Source: Linum tenue (taxonomy: Eukaryota > Streptophyta > Magnoliopsida > Malpighiales > Linaceae). Taken from it: 64,000 bases of DNA. The stretch spans positions 88,034,547 to 88,098,546 of the forward strand of contig CAMGYJ010000005.1 in assembly GCA_946122785.1 (NCBI GenBank), read 5' to 3'. The position numbers were made by a program, and so were the translations under genes. This document shows positions 11,196 to 23,160 of the stretch, one piece after another. The notes below the pieces were generated by a model, which saw nothing but the letters and a program-made list of their open reading frames with translations, did no database searches and was not told where the DNA came from. Within the stretch, counting starts at the first letter, position 1. Each line of letters starts with the position of its first letter.

Positions 11196-11322
11196 CGATC
11201 AAATCAACATCGCCGACGCCGGCGGTGGATATTTGACGGTCGTCTTGGTTTCTGTTTAATCGATCAAATCAACGGCGCCGACATTCGGCGGCGGATATTT
11301 GACGATTGTTTTGACTTTGTAT
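11196..11322 (+). repeat. Imperfect tandem duplication in the Tat LTR
   Basis: Two copies of a block of about 60 bases with the shared pieces GATCAAATCAAC, a GCCGAC...GGCGG core and GGATATTTGACG. They start near 11,197 and 11,263. No coding role is apparent. Confidence 0.6.
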
Positions 11323-11399
11323 TTGTGTTTACGTGAAAACAGTGCGCATTGAACACGCGAGTTTCGCCAACGAAACACTACCTCGGAACTAACTTGCTA

Positions 11400-11698
11400 G
11401 TACACTGGTATTTGCCTGTCAAACCCTCTTATGCTCTTTTTAAGTACAGTTTGGCAAAGACTTCTATGTAGACTGATCTAGATTCTATTGTGTGATGATG
11501 TCTTGGTCTTTGATGAAACTGTGATTATGTTATTTTCTAAACTGTCCAGATTGTTGTTTCTCTTCACTACTTCAATCTTGTGATCATCAATCAAAGTTTA
11601 TGACCTGTTGCAATATAATTTGTTGCTTAAGAATCTGTCTAGGCGTTTAGGTGTGAAAGAAGAGGTAAGCTGATGAGTCTCTGAAGGAAGCAAAGGAC
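11400..11698. other. Spacer right of the Tat LTR
   Basis: AT-rich DNA with no long frame. A short stretch ending near 11,698 continues beyond the hAT-type MITE at 12,267, so the MITE interrupted a once continuous sequence. I recognise no gene in it. Confidence 0.4.
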
Positions 11699-11705
11699 GG
11701 AGAAA

Positions 11706-12259
11706 TAGGGATGGCAATGGGTCGGGTCGGGAGCGGATAGTGCATATCCGTTACCCTACCCAAAGTAGTTCGGCTTTTACCCATACTCATACCCACATAA
11801 CAAACGGGTAAAAAAATCAAAACCATACCCATACCCATTCGGGTTTCGGGTATCCACGATTATCCATGAATAATAATTTCTCTTCATAACTCCAACCAAT
11901 ATGTTAACATTCACACATATCCTCACATTCTGAAAGAGAAAAAGTACGACAATAATTCAGTAGAATGAAGAAAATTAATTAAAACAATACAATTTCATGA
12001 AAATATTATCTTTATATGCTAAATATAAAATATGTTTGACAAAAATAATGGTTATTTCTAGAAAAAATACATATGCATGTGTATAATCGGGCGGGTTTGG
12101 GTTGGATAGTGAGAAATCCATGCCCACCCATTACCCGCCATATTCGGGTTCGGGTTTTACTCATATCCACTTAAAGTCCTTCAGGTTCGGGTTTTACCCT
12201 ACCCGATTAGGTCGGATTCGGGCGAATATCCACGATTACGGATATTTTTGCCATCCCTA
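11706..12259. mobile_element. hAT-type MITE with TAGGGATGGCAA ends
   Basis: The terminal inverted repeats are TAGGGATGGCAA and its complement TTGCCATCCCTA (one internal mismatch). They are flanked by a perfect 7-base duplication GGAGAAA (11,699-11,705 and 12,260-12,266), close to the 8 bases expected of hAT insertions. Both sub-terminal regions are rich in GGGTCGGG and TTCGGGT words and the middle is AT-rich. There is no transposase frame. A related copy is at 46,526-47,228. Confidence 0.85.
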
Positions 12260-12266
12260 GGAGAAA

Positions 12267-12540
12267 AGACTTAAAGATTCATGAGTTTATGGATATTGCA
12301 GCTATTAAAGATTATCTTGTAGAAGTCAAACTAAAGATTCAGATGACTTTAAATGATTTGGTCAGACTGATTGGAGTTGTAACTGATGTTAATTATGTTG
12401 CAGTTTCATGCTACAATAGTTAAATTATAGGCTAATTAACAGTGATCAATGATATTTGAACACATTTCATGCTATAAGATTAGGTATTTTCAATTGTATA
12501 TAATATACAAAATTTTATGTATTGAGACAAATTGTTAATA
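12267..12540. other. Spacer between two DNA transposons
   Basis: AT-rich DNA without a convincing frame. It may be an old exon-like sequence continuous with 11,640-11,698. No family is recognised. Confidence 0.3.
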
Positions 12541-12579
12541 TCTAGATACGGGAGAACCAACTAAACACGGTGACTAATG

Positions 12580-13455
12580 ATTGACATTTAGTCACGGGAA
12601 ATGATTTTGTCATGGTAAATACAGTGTTGAAAGGTGTACATCCCGTATCTAAATGAGCCATAGTTATAAGAACCGAACTGGATCAACGGCCGGGCCAGTA
12701 GAACCGTCAAACTAGTTGCTATAGTGGTCCGGTGCATTGCTTGAACGGTTATTGATGAACCAAATGGGTTTTCTCGGTTCAATATAAAATCCGATGAACC
12801 GACACGGTTTAACCGGTCCACTAGTTCACTATTTTAACAAAAAAATATTTTAACATAAACTAAGACCATCAAATCATAATTATTAATTTTATATATGCTT
12901 CCTCAACCTTATTGTCGAATTTACGTTGTCTACTACCGACTAGAACCGTAATTTTTAATTTGAATTAAAAAAATGTGGTTTCTTTTGTGAGATGGTTGAA
13001 ATGATTTATTAAATATTTTGGTGATGATATGAATTTGAACTTGTTTTTGGTCAATGATAATTTCATTCTTAAATTAGTGTAATATACAAGTCTTATATGT
13101 TATATATCATGAACAGTTCTATCAACGGTTTTGTAACGGTTAACCGCTGAACCCTGAACCACTAACTTTTTTGGTTCAGCCTCCGGTCCGGTTATGAAAA
13201 CAGAGGTTCTTTTGTTGATTTTTTGTGGCAAAAATTGGTATTAGTCACAGGGTCGTGATTAATAAGTACAAATGTTCACGGTAAAATTATACCATGATTA
13301 GTTATAACTTGTCACTGCACAAGTTTCCCGTGACCTTTACAATTAGATAAGGAGGTATATACTACGGTAACTTTTCCGTGTCTGAAAATATTAAAAAGAG
13401 GAAACACACTTCAAATACTGGATTTCCTGTGAATAAATCATCTTTTTCCTGTAGT
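12580..13455. mobile_element. CACTA-like remnant, right end only
   Basis: The right edge reads TTTTTCCTGTAGT, the complement of a CACTACAGGAAAA-like CACTA terminus with one terminal mismatch. Sub-terminal words of the type GTCACGGGAAA / TTTCCCGTGAC occur near 12,590, 13,245 and 13,323. The matching left terminus was not found. A second MITE sits inside it. Confidence 0.4.
12661..13201. mobile_element. Nested MITE with ACCGG-rich inverted ends
   Basis: The left end TTATAAGAACCGAACTGG and right end CCGGTCCGGTTATGAAAA are imperfect inverted repeats. The sub-terminal DNA is full of GGTTCA/ACCGG words and the core is AT-rich. This is typical of a non-autonomous hAT-like family. No clear target duplication was seen. 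Confidence 0.5.
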
Positions 13456-14469
13456 ACACAATATATGACAAACATCATAAAAAATATAAAAATTAATAAA
13501 AAGCTTGTTCTATATTTTACATGACATAAGTGTAAGAAATAATCATCACACTTTATTAGAACTTTGGTAGGTCCAAATAAACTGAGAACGGAAAACTACT
13601 ATTTGCTTGTTTTCTAGCCGACCTTTATTGCTAAATGGGAAGTGAAGTAGTTTTCGATATCTCATAGCTCATTTTCCATCCATTATATTATGAATCATTT
13701 TTATAGTTGGTGTTATTTCCAACAATACTTAGTTACCTAATTACCAGTAAAATGGAGAATGAACATCAATTTTTGGTGAACTCCATAGATGTATTGAATT
13801 ACTTACGATAATCGTACAAAAGAGATAAAACTAACTCGGGCTATTAGGTGTGTTGAATGAACAATGTATAAACAGGAAACCTACTCCTAACCATCACACT
13901 CATATCATAAATTTTTTGGGAGAAGATGGGTAAAATTCAAAAATTTCCCCTTGAATAATAACATTTCAACTTATTGTGAATGAGAAAGAGAGATTAGATT
14001 AAGAAGCTCGTCGATCGAGCACAACCTTAAGCATCTCGGATCATGAAACACACAATGAATTAACCACTACATAAAGCGAATTCAATTCAAAAAGTGAACA
14101 TGTACATATGATTATTATTTATAAACCTAACATGCAACACATCGCCTCTAATCCACTAACTAAAGAATAATTATTGTTTTTCTCATTATCCATACAACTT
14201 AAGACACGACGAATGGTTGTCTCTTGCAAGTTCAATTTATTAAGCAAGAAATAAAGAATATTTATAATAATTAGTTGTATCCAAGTTCTATCAACTAGTT
14301 AACTCGTCGGATACACAAATGTGATTAAGTAAAGATGGAAGCAAAATGATAGAATTGTAGCAATCACCTATATATTATGTAGCAAATCTTAACTACTGAA
14401 CAGATGAACAAATTGACCAAATCCAAAACAATATAAAGCACTAATTAAGTTTCATGACCAACAACCACT

Positions 14470-14512
14470 AATAAGACCAAGTTTTTTTTTTGTTGGAAAA
14501 TAAGACCAAGTT
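14470..14512. repeat. Poly-T microinsertion flanked by 14-base direct repeats
   Basis: AATAAGACCAAGTT occurs at 14,470-14,483 and again at 14,499-14,512. The 15 bases between them are a T run plus GTTGGAA. The structure is that of a target-primed retroposition event reduced to little more than a tail, in antisense. Confidence 0.6.
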
Positions 14513-15142
14513 ATAAAAAAGAGAATAAGATGTGCATTGTGAGCAACAAATATTAGCAAATAAATTTCCCTCCTTGTAGAAGGCAAAAAAATTAAATTAA
14601 ATTGAAAACGATCATTGGTCTAATTTAAAGCTAATTAATGACAAATCTATAAATCAATCTTTAAAAAATCTGACAAGCACAGACTAACAACAAACTGTTG
14701 TGTTTATTTTCTCTAATACGACATCATAAGCAAGTGAAGTGAAAGGCCAACAATTGAAATAGTTGATTTAGTTTAGTTGCTTACTCACCTTTTCAAGTTC
14801 CTTTATTTTTTTCCCCTTGTAAGTCTAAGCTACATTTTCATCAAACCTAGAGAACTAAAATCTCTCCTCTACCTAAGGTATTCTCTTAGTGACTTTCAAT
14901 GGTTAAACCCAACCACATAAAGAGGTTTCATGAAAGTAGTTGAAATATGAAGCTAAGGTGTAATAAAAAGAAAATGAATTCATCATCAATGTCTATTTCC
15001 CTCATAGCAATCATCGAAAAATTAAATAATTGGGATTTTAGATAATCTAAAGATCAAAATGAAAGATGACAAAGTGTGCCATACATAGGATTGTTAGTTC
15101 GAATTCAATTTTTTTTATTTCAACTAAATGAACTGATAAGGT

Positions 15143-15311
15143 ACTCTTGTTGTTTTTCGGTTTCGGTCCCAAACTCTTTCTACTTATCGTTTCTTATTTG
15201 GTCAAAACAAAACAAAAAAGATAAAAATGAAAAAAAAACTACTTATCGTTTTTTATTTGGTCAAAACAAAAAAAAGGTGCTCTTATTGTTTTTCGTTTTC
15301 GGTCCCAAACT
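15143..15311. repeat. A-B-B-A duplicated block
   Basis: Block A (CTCTTGTTGTTTTTC... to GGTCCCAAACT) is at 15,143-15,175 and, slightly diverged, at 15,279-15,311. Block B (ACTTATCGTTT... to GTCAAAACAAAA) occurs twice between them, near 15,181 and 15,241. The A-rich linker has no gene. Confidence 0.55.
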
Positions 15312-16438
15312 ATGTTGTGTTCATTTTCTCTGAAATTCCCTCATCTTACAAAAACTCTTCAATTTCATCCCGAAATGCGGTTTGTTAACTAAAATTATTT
15401 TTTACTTATGAATCATAAATTTCTTCCATACTTTGTCGATGTTAAATTCGTCTAAGATATTGCACTTTCTCAAACGGTTCCAAAAACAGTCCGTTATGTT
15501 TTTTTTAGGATAAAAATGGCCCATTATCATAGCGGATGTAACACCCTTCTCATCTTCCCAATTAATCTTTGTTCACCCACACTTTTTAAGGGAATAGATC
15601 AGGTCAGTAACCTTATAGTGAGTAACCATGAGTAACCCATACACATCAGCATAACATCAGCATCTCTCTCCTGAAAAGTCTTTAATTTTCCCCTCCTTAA
15701 TCTTTGACGGACGATTTCTCACTCGTTTTAAGTCTAAATTTAATTTTTTTTGCACAGTTATATCAGATTAATTATGCTCGTCAAAATGATATCCATTTTG
15801 ATATATTTTTCGAACAAAAAAATTTAGCCATTTTTTACCAGTCTATACCATATGGTTTTGACTGGTATTGAAATAAGAGCATACCTATGGTTTGAAAAGC
15901 GTATCATGGTGGTATGGACAAACCAAGACTGTAGGATGGTTGAATACATGATAGTAGAAGTATATTAACTGTCATTTATGACTTTTAACATTGTATACCA
16001 TAAGATACCACCCCATACCAAGGTGGTATTGTGTGGTATTTTTTGGTTCTCTAATTTGTTCATCCAGAAATTTGTAGATCCAATAGATCATGATGAACTC
16101 GTTTCTTCTGTGCAAATGTTTTCAAAAACGAAGAAAATACCATATGGTATGCAATTGGTATTGAGAGGTAATTGAAAATAGATCTCATTTTGTAGAGCAC
16201 GATGAACTTGTTTCATCTGTGCAAAAAAAAATTAAAATCCGAGTTAAAACGAAGAAGATATGAGCCGATTAAGAAAGTTAGGAAAAATAAAAATTACCTT
16301 TAATTTTCCATCCTTAGATCTGGATTTTCTAAATGAATGGTCCAGATTTGATTATTGATGGGTGCATAACGCATGGTTATAACCCTATCTTGAGCCACTT
16401 TTCAGTGTAAATCCCATGATCAGTTCATAAAATGCCCC

Positions 16439-16483
16439 AAATCTCATCTACTTCAAAAAAAAAAAAAAAAATCTCATCTACTT
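16439..16483. repeat. Poly-A microinsertion flanked by 15-base direct repeats
   Basis: AAATCTCATCTACTT is at 16,439-16,453 and 16,469-16,483, separated by one C and an A run. This again looks like a tail-only retroposition scar. Confidence 0.6.
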
Positions 16484-17699
16484 TTAATACATGTGGGCAA
16501 AAGGTACACACGCCTACTTACATCATTTCCCCACTTCCATCACCAATTTGGACCCCAAAATGACCACATGTACATGCATATGTTACACGGTTCTTTACTG
16601 GCTATGGAATGCATTTTAGAAGCCATGCAAATACTCATTTAATCGAAGCAAAGAACCATGCATATGCAAGCTTTGGCTGGTTCCACGCATGCATAACAAG
16701 ATTCAAAGACAAAGCAAAGTTAGCTTCCCTCAACGTTATGATCTCTAAGCATCCCTTCATCGTACACCTTAAATGATTAACTAAGAAAAGGGATAACCAT
16801 ACCTGATATGACCACCAACCCTTATTGTACTCCTCGCCTAGCTGAGCTCTAAAATAAATGATGGTGGTGATATTGATTAGAGGGACTCGTTAATGGTGGC
16901 TCTCTCAGAAAGAATTGGTTTCTCTCCTCTTATCTATCTTAGCCTCCAGAAGAGATGAGAATGGGATAAACAACCCCCTCCCCCCCTCCCAATGAAGAAC
17001 CTCCCAGGCTACGGAACCAGCATTTTTGAACAGGTGTGTCGGTTGATAAAATTATAAAAAATAATAAATAAATTTTAATTATAATTTATTATGAAACACA
17101 ATGAGAAGGGGATTGAAGAGGTAAAAGGAACACTAGGGTTTTTTTTATAAGATAGACAATAATAAATACCGGTAGTCCATATGTAACTAGACTCCCAATT
17201 AAAGAGCATTTTTTGTCACTAGGTGGACAACTATGTGAAAGTTACAAAGATCAAGAAGAAACGAAACTTATTCAGGTAGAGAGAAAAATGAGAAAACTTC
17301 CTTACGATTACCCTTGCCTAAGACCTAAGAACAATAAACCATTGAGTCTAACTGTTTAAGCAATGAAAAGAACCCCAAATTTGTCATAAGTTAACTAAAA
17401 TTTAAAATAAATAATATATATTTACGTATTTTGGGAACTTTATGACATCAATTTCATCGTAGTGTATTAAAGATGTATCGATTATAATTATTGAGATGTG
17501 TCGAAAGTCCTAAATTCTCAAACGAGACAAGTTAATAAATTTCCATGTCACCCACTCTTCTCCAGAAGCCAACAGTTTTCCTCTTAGTCAATTTAAAGTG
17601 GGTTTCAATTCAGACCTTCATTTCCCAAAAACGAGTGTGGATGAGAAAGTGAGGTTGGGGGAAAACTTCATATCAGGTGGAACATAGGGTTATCATCAA

Positions 17700-17904
17700 G
17701 TTAACCCAAAATCACACCTTAAAATGTGATGGTTATTTTGGTCATTTGATTCACGTTGTAAATATCAAATTCAGGAATTCTCTCGTCGCATGTTAGCATA
17801 TTTCTAATTTGATACTACAACAAATTAAATGTATATCCTGTATTTTTTTAAACCCTCAACACGACCTAATACCCATTAACCAATTGAGAGGAGAGGATGT
17901 GACA
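17700..17904 (-). repeat. Start of the 3' LTR of the - strand Tekay-like element
   Basis: On the - strand, TGTAGAGGGGAGGAAT (polypurine tract, 17,905-17,920) is followed by TGTCACATCC, a usual start of Tekay/Del LTRs. The LTR must continue to lower coordinates, but I could not find its end. Confidence 0.55.
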
Positions 17905-17982
17905 ATTCCTCCCCTCTACAACAAATTTGTCCTCGAAATTTACCTGGAAACAAGTAGGGTTCACATTCTCCTCTGTTTCCCA

Positions 17983-18338
17983 CGTAGCTTCCTCTCTCGA
18001 GTGGATTCTCCAAATTACTTTAACCATTGGTATAATACAGTTTCAGAGTAGTTTGAGTTTTTGATCGACAATCTCCACCAGTTCCTCTATATAGCTTAAA
18101 TCTTCTCGTATCTCAACCTGTTCAGGTCCTAGCACATGGGAGGGGTTTGATCGGGACCTACGTAGCTTCCTCTCTCGAGTGGTTTCTCCAAATTATTTTA
18201 AACATTGGTATACGACGGTTTTGGAGTAGTTTGATTTTTTTATCAACAATCTCCACCACTTTCTCTATATAGCTTAAATCTTCTCGTAACTTAACCTGTT
18301 TAGGTCCTATCACATGGTAGGGGTTTGTTCGGAACCTC
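17983..18338 (-). repeat. Tandem duplication of the 3' end of pol, about 178 bases each
   Basis: Units 17,983-18,160 and 18,161-18,338 both begin CGTAGCTTCCTCTCTCGAG and run through the same integrase C-terminal coding sequence. They differ at roughly one base in ten, so the duplication is old. It leaves two successive ends of the pol gene. Confidence 0.75.
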
Positions 18339-19393
18339 CGGAGTACTACATGAAAGACATTATGTACTTGAGCCAATTATGGTAAGGCAATTTATAGGCT
18401 ACTGGGACATATCTTCTCCAAATCTCGTAAGGCCTAATGTACCAAGGACTTAGCTTGCCCTTCTCTCTCCACAGTGACTTTCAGAAACCCCTTTTCACCG
18501 ACATTAAACTCCATTTCTCATCGATGAGCATTCGCATAGTTTTTCTGTCGATCATGGGTAGCTTTCTACCGAGGTCGAATCACTTTAATTTTATCCACAG
18601 TAGCTTGCACTATTTCAGGCCCTTCAAGTTGTTTCAAGCCCTCTTCACCCCAACATACCAGATTCTATATTTTCGCCTGTATAACGCTTCATATGGTGTC
18701 ATCCCAATTCTACTATGATATTGGTTGTTGTATAAAAATTCTATCAACGATAAATGTTCATCCCATGAGCCATGGAAATCCATGACACAAGCCCTTAACA
18801 TTTCTTCCAAGGTGAGTATGGTGTGCTCATATTGCCTATCGGTTTGTGGATGAAAGGCAATAGAAATTTTGAATTTAGTACCCAAAGAATTTGTAGGCCT
18901 TGCCAAAAATGTGAGGTAAACCTCGGATCTCAGTTAGATACTATAAATATGGGGGTACTCCATGTAATCGTACGATCTCTTCTATATACCTTTTCGCCAG
19001 ATGCTCCAAAGAACAACCCCATCTGATTGGAATAAAGTGAGCCGACTTGGTTAGTCGATCCACAATCACCCAGATGACATCATTCTTCTTTTAAGTTCTG
19101 GGCAAACCATAGAGAAAATCAATAGTAACCTTTTCCCACTTCCATTCTGGAATGGGTAATGGTTGTAACTTCCCTACAGGTGCGTGGCGTTCAGCTTTCA
19201 CTCGTGAACATACTAGACATGTCAACACATACCTTGTCACTTCCTTTTTCATTTTAGGACACCAATAAGGTGATCTCAATGAAATGTACATTTTTGTTGC
19301 ACCTGGATGCATTGCAGAAGGTGAGAAGTGAACTTTCTCCAAGGTCTCCCTACGCAATTCATCCACATTAGGAACACATAATCTGTCATTCAA
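18158..19393 (-). pseudogene. Integrase of the decayed Tekay-like gypsy element
   Basis: Three fragments in different frames cover integrase. 19,091-19,393 has the HHCC zinc region (HPGATKMY... CLVCSRVKAE) and the start of the catalytic core. 18,634-18,906 has a core segment with HPQTDRQYE and IEFLYNNQYH. 18,158-18,376 has the C-terminal QVHNVFHV...VIGPKQV and IIWRNHS blocks that precede the chromodomain region in Tekay elements. The catalytic Glu context SERTI is altered to YEHTI. Several stops and frameshifts separate the pieces, so it cannot make integrase. Confidence 0.85.
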
Positions 19394-19639
19394 TGAAAGA
19401 ACTTCATTTTGGAATTCAAACTTTCCATGCTACCCATTTTTAATCTCCTCAATTATCTTGTTAAGAAAAGGATCATGATTTTGACTATACTTGTAAAGTA
19501 GCTAATAAAACCCCATCATTATCCACACTAAGATTTGCTTTCAATGCCCGTAAGGTTAGCATTTCCCGAGTGGGATTAAGTGCTGAGTATAAATCCAAGT
19601 GTTTTGATTTTCGGCTGAAAGCATCAACTACAACATTGG

Positions 19640-20363
19640 CTTTACCTTAGATTCCATCATCTTCTTCACCTTAGATTCAATTCTTTTTGCTCCATCAGGT
19701 ACTTCACACTCTTGTGGTCAGTGAAGATTTGGAAAGTTTCACCATACAATTAGTATCTTAAGAGCAAAAACCAATGCCACCGATTCTAGGTCATGGGTAG
19801 GGTAGGATTTTTCATATGGTCGCAATTGTCTTGCGGTATAAGAATTCTCATTCCTATTTTGCATTAGAACACAACTCAAGCCTTGATGCGAGACATCACT
19901 GTAAACCACAAAACTACCTATCCCTACTGGTAGTGCTAAGCCAGGAGCAGTTGTGAGTTTCGTCTTTAACTCCACAAAAATGGCTTGGCATTCAGAACTC
20001 CACACATAGGGATGATATTTCCTTAACAATTTTGTCAATGGCTAGGTGATGATAGAAAATATCTCGATGAACCTTCTGTAATAACCTACCATTCCCAAGA
20101 AACTTCGTAGCTCGGGCACACTCTTCGGTGGTTCCCACTTCACCACGGCTTTCACCTTCACACTTGCTAAATTTAGCATACAAGCGCTTCTCCCTCAAGA
20201 TTTGAAGGATTATCCTCAAACGCTCTCTATGCTCTTCTTCACTTCTAGAATACACCAAGATATTGTCTATGAAAACTATCACAAACTTATCTAGATACTC
20301 TTGGAAGAACTTGTTCATCAATGCCATAAAATCAGCTGGAGCATTTTTTAGTCCAAATGGCAT
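19640..20363 (-). pseudogene. RT C-terminal half and RNase H of the decayed Tekay-like element
   Basis: 20,363-19,992 begins [12 protein letters not shown] and contains FIDNILVYS. The second catalytic Asp of the usual FIDDIL motif is changed to Asn (codon at 20,262-20,264). A frameshift follows, then 20,038-19,739 covers the RNase H start with YSDVSHQGLSCVL and the TARQLRPYEKSYPTHDLE block. The rest of RNase H is interrupted by frame changes below 19,739. Confidence 0.85.
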
Positions 20364-20477
20364 AACAAGGAATTTGTAATTTCCATACCTCGTATGGAAA
20401 TCCGTTTTAGGTATGGCTTACTCTGCCACCTTTAATTGATGATATCCCGACCTTAAATCAATTTCAGAGAAGACTTT

Positions 20478-21314
20478 TTACCCTTGCAATTGGTCAAATA
20501 AATCATCAATACAGAGCAAGGGATATTTATTCTTTACAATCACCTTGTTAATCCTTCGGTAATCAATGCATAGCCGTAGAGTTCCATCCCTCTTCTTCAC
20601 AAAAAGTACGAGAGCACCCCACAGTGACACACTTGGCCTTATGAATCCCTTATCTAGCAACTCTTGAAGTTTCTCTTTCAACTCCACAAGTGCCATCCTA
20701 TATGGTGCTATAGAAATAGGTGTGATGTCCGGTAGAAATTCGATAGTGAATTCTACCTCCCGATCAGGAGGTAGTCCTGGTAGGTTGAATGGAAGCACAT
20801 CCAGGAATTCATTCACTACTTCTACATCTTCCGAATTTTTCTCTCCTTTAACCTCTGCTTCATGGGCAAGGAAGGCCATACACCCCTGTTTAGTCAAGCT
20901 CAACACCTTGGAAGCAAGTATTAGGAAACTAGGTATTGTTTGCCGAATTCCACTAAAAACAACAGTTTCTTGCTCGGATACCTCAAATACTACTTCTTTT
21001 GTGTGACATTTTACTACAATACTATGTCGACTCAACCAATCCATTTCAAATATCACATCAAATTCATCAAAATGGAGTAGCATCAAGTCAGTAAGCAAAG
21101 CTACTCCAGATACGATCATAGGACAATCAACATAAACGTGACTGACTACAATAGTATCACCAACGAGGATTTTCACAATTATGTTGCTAGGCAATAATTC
21201 AGGTCGAGCATGCATATGTTGTGAAAATTTATGGGACACGAACGAGTGTGTAGAACCAGGATCAATTAAGGCATAAGCGGGTTTATCATGGATGAGAACC
21301 ATACCGGTAACCAC
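20478..21314 (-). pseudogene. Protease and RT N-terminal half of the decayed Tekay-like element
   Basis: A 278-codon frame carries the aspartic protease and RT fingers. The protease active site reads [10 protein letters not shown]; the Thr of the DTG triad is Pro here (21,258-21,260), which should abolish cleavage. RT follows with [24 protein letters not shown] and [16 protein letters not shown]. The frame then stops near 20,478 before the FSKIDLR region. Confidence 0.85.
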
Positions 21315-21422
21315 TTCTAGAGATGCATTCGCCTATGTTCTTGTCATAGAAAATGCACGTGGTTTTAGGTTAGCTCTGCCCGTTTGGCCAACTGTATACC
21401 CCCTGACCTCAGAACCACATCC

Positions 21423-22389
21423 TTATCCCCTGCTAACTCCACCTCTAAGATTTCCCCTTGAGAAGTTACTGATCACTAGTGATCCCCGCATAGTATTTTG
21501 GAACCTAACCAGAACTGGATCTTCCCAAGTTGGACAATCTTTAATGAGATGCTCGAAACCACCGCATTTGAAACAAGCACCAGTCATGATTCGACACTCT
21601 CCCTGGTGCATCCTTCCACAATGCGCACACTCAGGTGGTGAAGGCGCACCCACTGGGTTTGGGAAGCATGTCCCCTAGGGAAACTTACTCGAGGACGCTA
21701 AGTAAAGTTCCCCTTACTAGGACCCCAACTAGAAGCTCCACTTTGACATGCTGAGGATGACCCCTTCCACTTCTGTTTCCTATCATCAATCACGTAACTT
21801 TGAATACAAGGCTGGTTCTCATTTAAAATCAATTCAACTCTTACTGCGACAACCTTCAGTTTGCCATAACCATCCGTATCAGACATGCCTAGAACTCCCT
21901 TAACTCTTCGCGAAGCCCCCTCTTAAATTGAAGCCACTTATCTTATCTTTTTGAGTTGGGACCATATCCATGGAAAAAGTCATCAAACGGAAAGGTCAAT
22001 TCATATTCATTCGCCATCTGGCATTCCTTTTGCTTCAATATTAAGAACACCACCTTCTTCTGATCTTTGTAAACGATTTGCACATATTGCTCTTTGAATA
22101 GACGGATAAAATCGTTCAAAGTGAGTTAGGTAGTATTATCCACAACTCCGGATACGGTTAACCACCACTCAAAGGCATTCTTTTCGAGAGGAGTTACAAC
22201 ATAATCGAACTTGACATCATCAGGACAAACAATTTGATTGAGAATGCGCTCGGTCTTTTTCAACCAATCTACAACTACCTTAGATTGGTTATTAGTCTGA
22301 GGCTCAACCTGATTTTTGGGAGGAGGCCGATTCGAACCTGCTACTTGAGGTGGCGGGGAACACTCTTTTCCTCTTGGACTGAACTCCAC
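21423..22389 (-). pseudogene. Gag fragments of the decayed Tekay-like element
   Basis: 21,653-21,423 contains a zinc knuckle, CFKCGGFEHLIKDCP, preceded by CAHCGRMHQGEC. 22,389-22,126 holds the capsid segment VVDWLKKTERIL...NAFEWWLTV. Frame changes separate them. The upstream end is cut at 22,405 by the LTR of an inserted gypsy element. Confidence 0.8.
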
Positions 22390-22404
22390 ATGAAAATAAC
22401 ATAG

Positions 22405-22845
22405 TAATACGACCCTAGGGGGGTTGTATGTTTATCAAAGTACGCATCTCTTTCAACTCAACGGATTGAATTGAATATAATACCAAAAACAGGATGCTTT
22501 TGGTACGATTTGGGATGGGTTTGAACCAAAAGGACAAATCCTCGCTTGGGGATAAGCCCGATCAGTTTCAAAGGGTAGAAACACTACTCAAACAAGTGGG
22601 AATCAATTGAAAGAGAAGTCTGCAAGCCTAGGAAGAATCCAAGACCAAAATCAAGCTCGCAAGCTTAATGGGGTTAACTCCTAGGAGTAACTTTCATTCA
22701 AGCTCCAACTAGTACAACGAAAAGGGAAGGATATTTAGAGCCAAGAAAACCTAATAAAAACCTAAATGAACAAGGAAACAAATAAGGTAAAAGTATACTC
22801 TAAAATTTTTACAAAATTCGGACTCAAACTCTCTTTCTTCATGCA
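22405..22845 (-). repeat. LTR copy (3' side) of an inserted gypsy element
   Basis: This is a 440-base sequence closely matching 27,746-28,193 in the same orientation, including the ACCCTAGGGGGGTTG start on the + strand and the CTCTCTTTCTTC end. The partner copy abuts a primer binding site, so these are LTRs of one - strand element. Here the copy sits inside gag of the older Tekay-like element and abuts a truncated copia element. Confidence 0.75.
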
Positions 22846-23160
22846 CAAATAAGGCGACTGCTGGTTCACAACAGTGGTAACCTGGCGGTTGATTAAATAA
22901 AAGACAGTGTGAACTGCCTCCACCCAGAAGCCAGCTGGAACATGTGAGTGGATAAGAAGAGCCCGAGTAAGATCAAGGACGTGACGGTGCTTCCTCTCCA
23001 CCAATTCATTCTGCTGGGAAACACCTGGGCACGAGAGTTGAGAGATAATTCCATGCTGTCAATAGAAAGCAAGTAAGGGATTCGAGTTGAACTCCCCACC
23101 GGGATCGGAACGAACAATCTTAACCGTCTTCCCAAACTGAGTACGGACCATCTGGATAAA
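22846..23160 (-). pseudogene. Copia integrase C-terminal half, truncated by an LTR
   Basis: Copia integrase sequence in two frames (VERKHRHVLDLTRALL, GFWVEAVHTVFYLINR) ends abruptly where the LTR at 22,405-22,845 begins. RT, RNase H and the 3' LTR of this copia element are absent from the window. Confidence 0.75.

Larger units (their letters stand above)
9109..11400 (+). repeat. 3' LTR of the Tat element (right border approximate)
   Basis: The LTR starts TGTTGACACCTAAA straight after the polypurine tract, a usual start for Tat-type LTRs. U3 (about 9,109-10,910) is dominated by the motif array. TATAAAG at 10,914 marks the promoter. The R/U5 part contains a duplicated block at 11,196-11,322. 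The right end is not determined because the 5' LTR lies outside the window; it is probably between 11,380 and 11,420. Confidence 0.7.
13456..17700. other. AT-rich spacer without recognised genes
   Basis: About 4.2 kb of AT-rich DNA with only short chance frames. It holds a poly-T scar (14,470-14,512), a duplicated A-B-B-A block (15,143-15,311), a repeat shared with 47,228-47,270 (15,541-15,590), two copies of a GATGAACTYGTTTC-containing block near 16,090 and 16,200, and a poly-A scar (16,439-16,483). The far right may be the body of the 3' LTR that begins at 17,904. Confidence 0.4.

Noticed and set aside
15076..15333. 85-codon Phe/Leu-rich frame resembling a membrane protein
   Set aside because: It covers the A-B-B-A repeat and its T-rich runs. 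The hydrophobic appearance comes from TTT codons.
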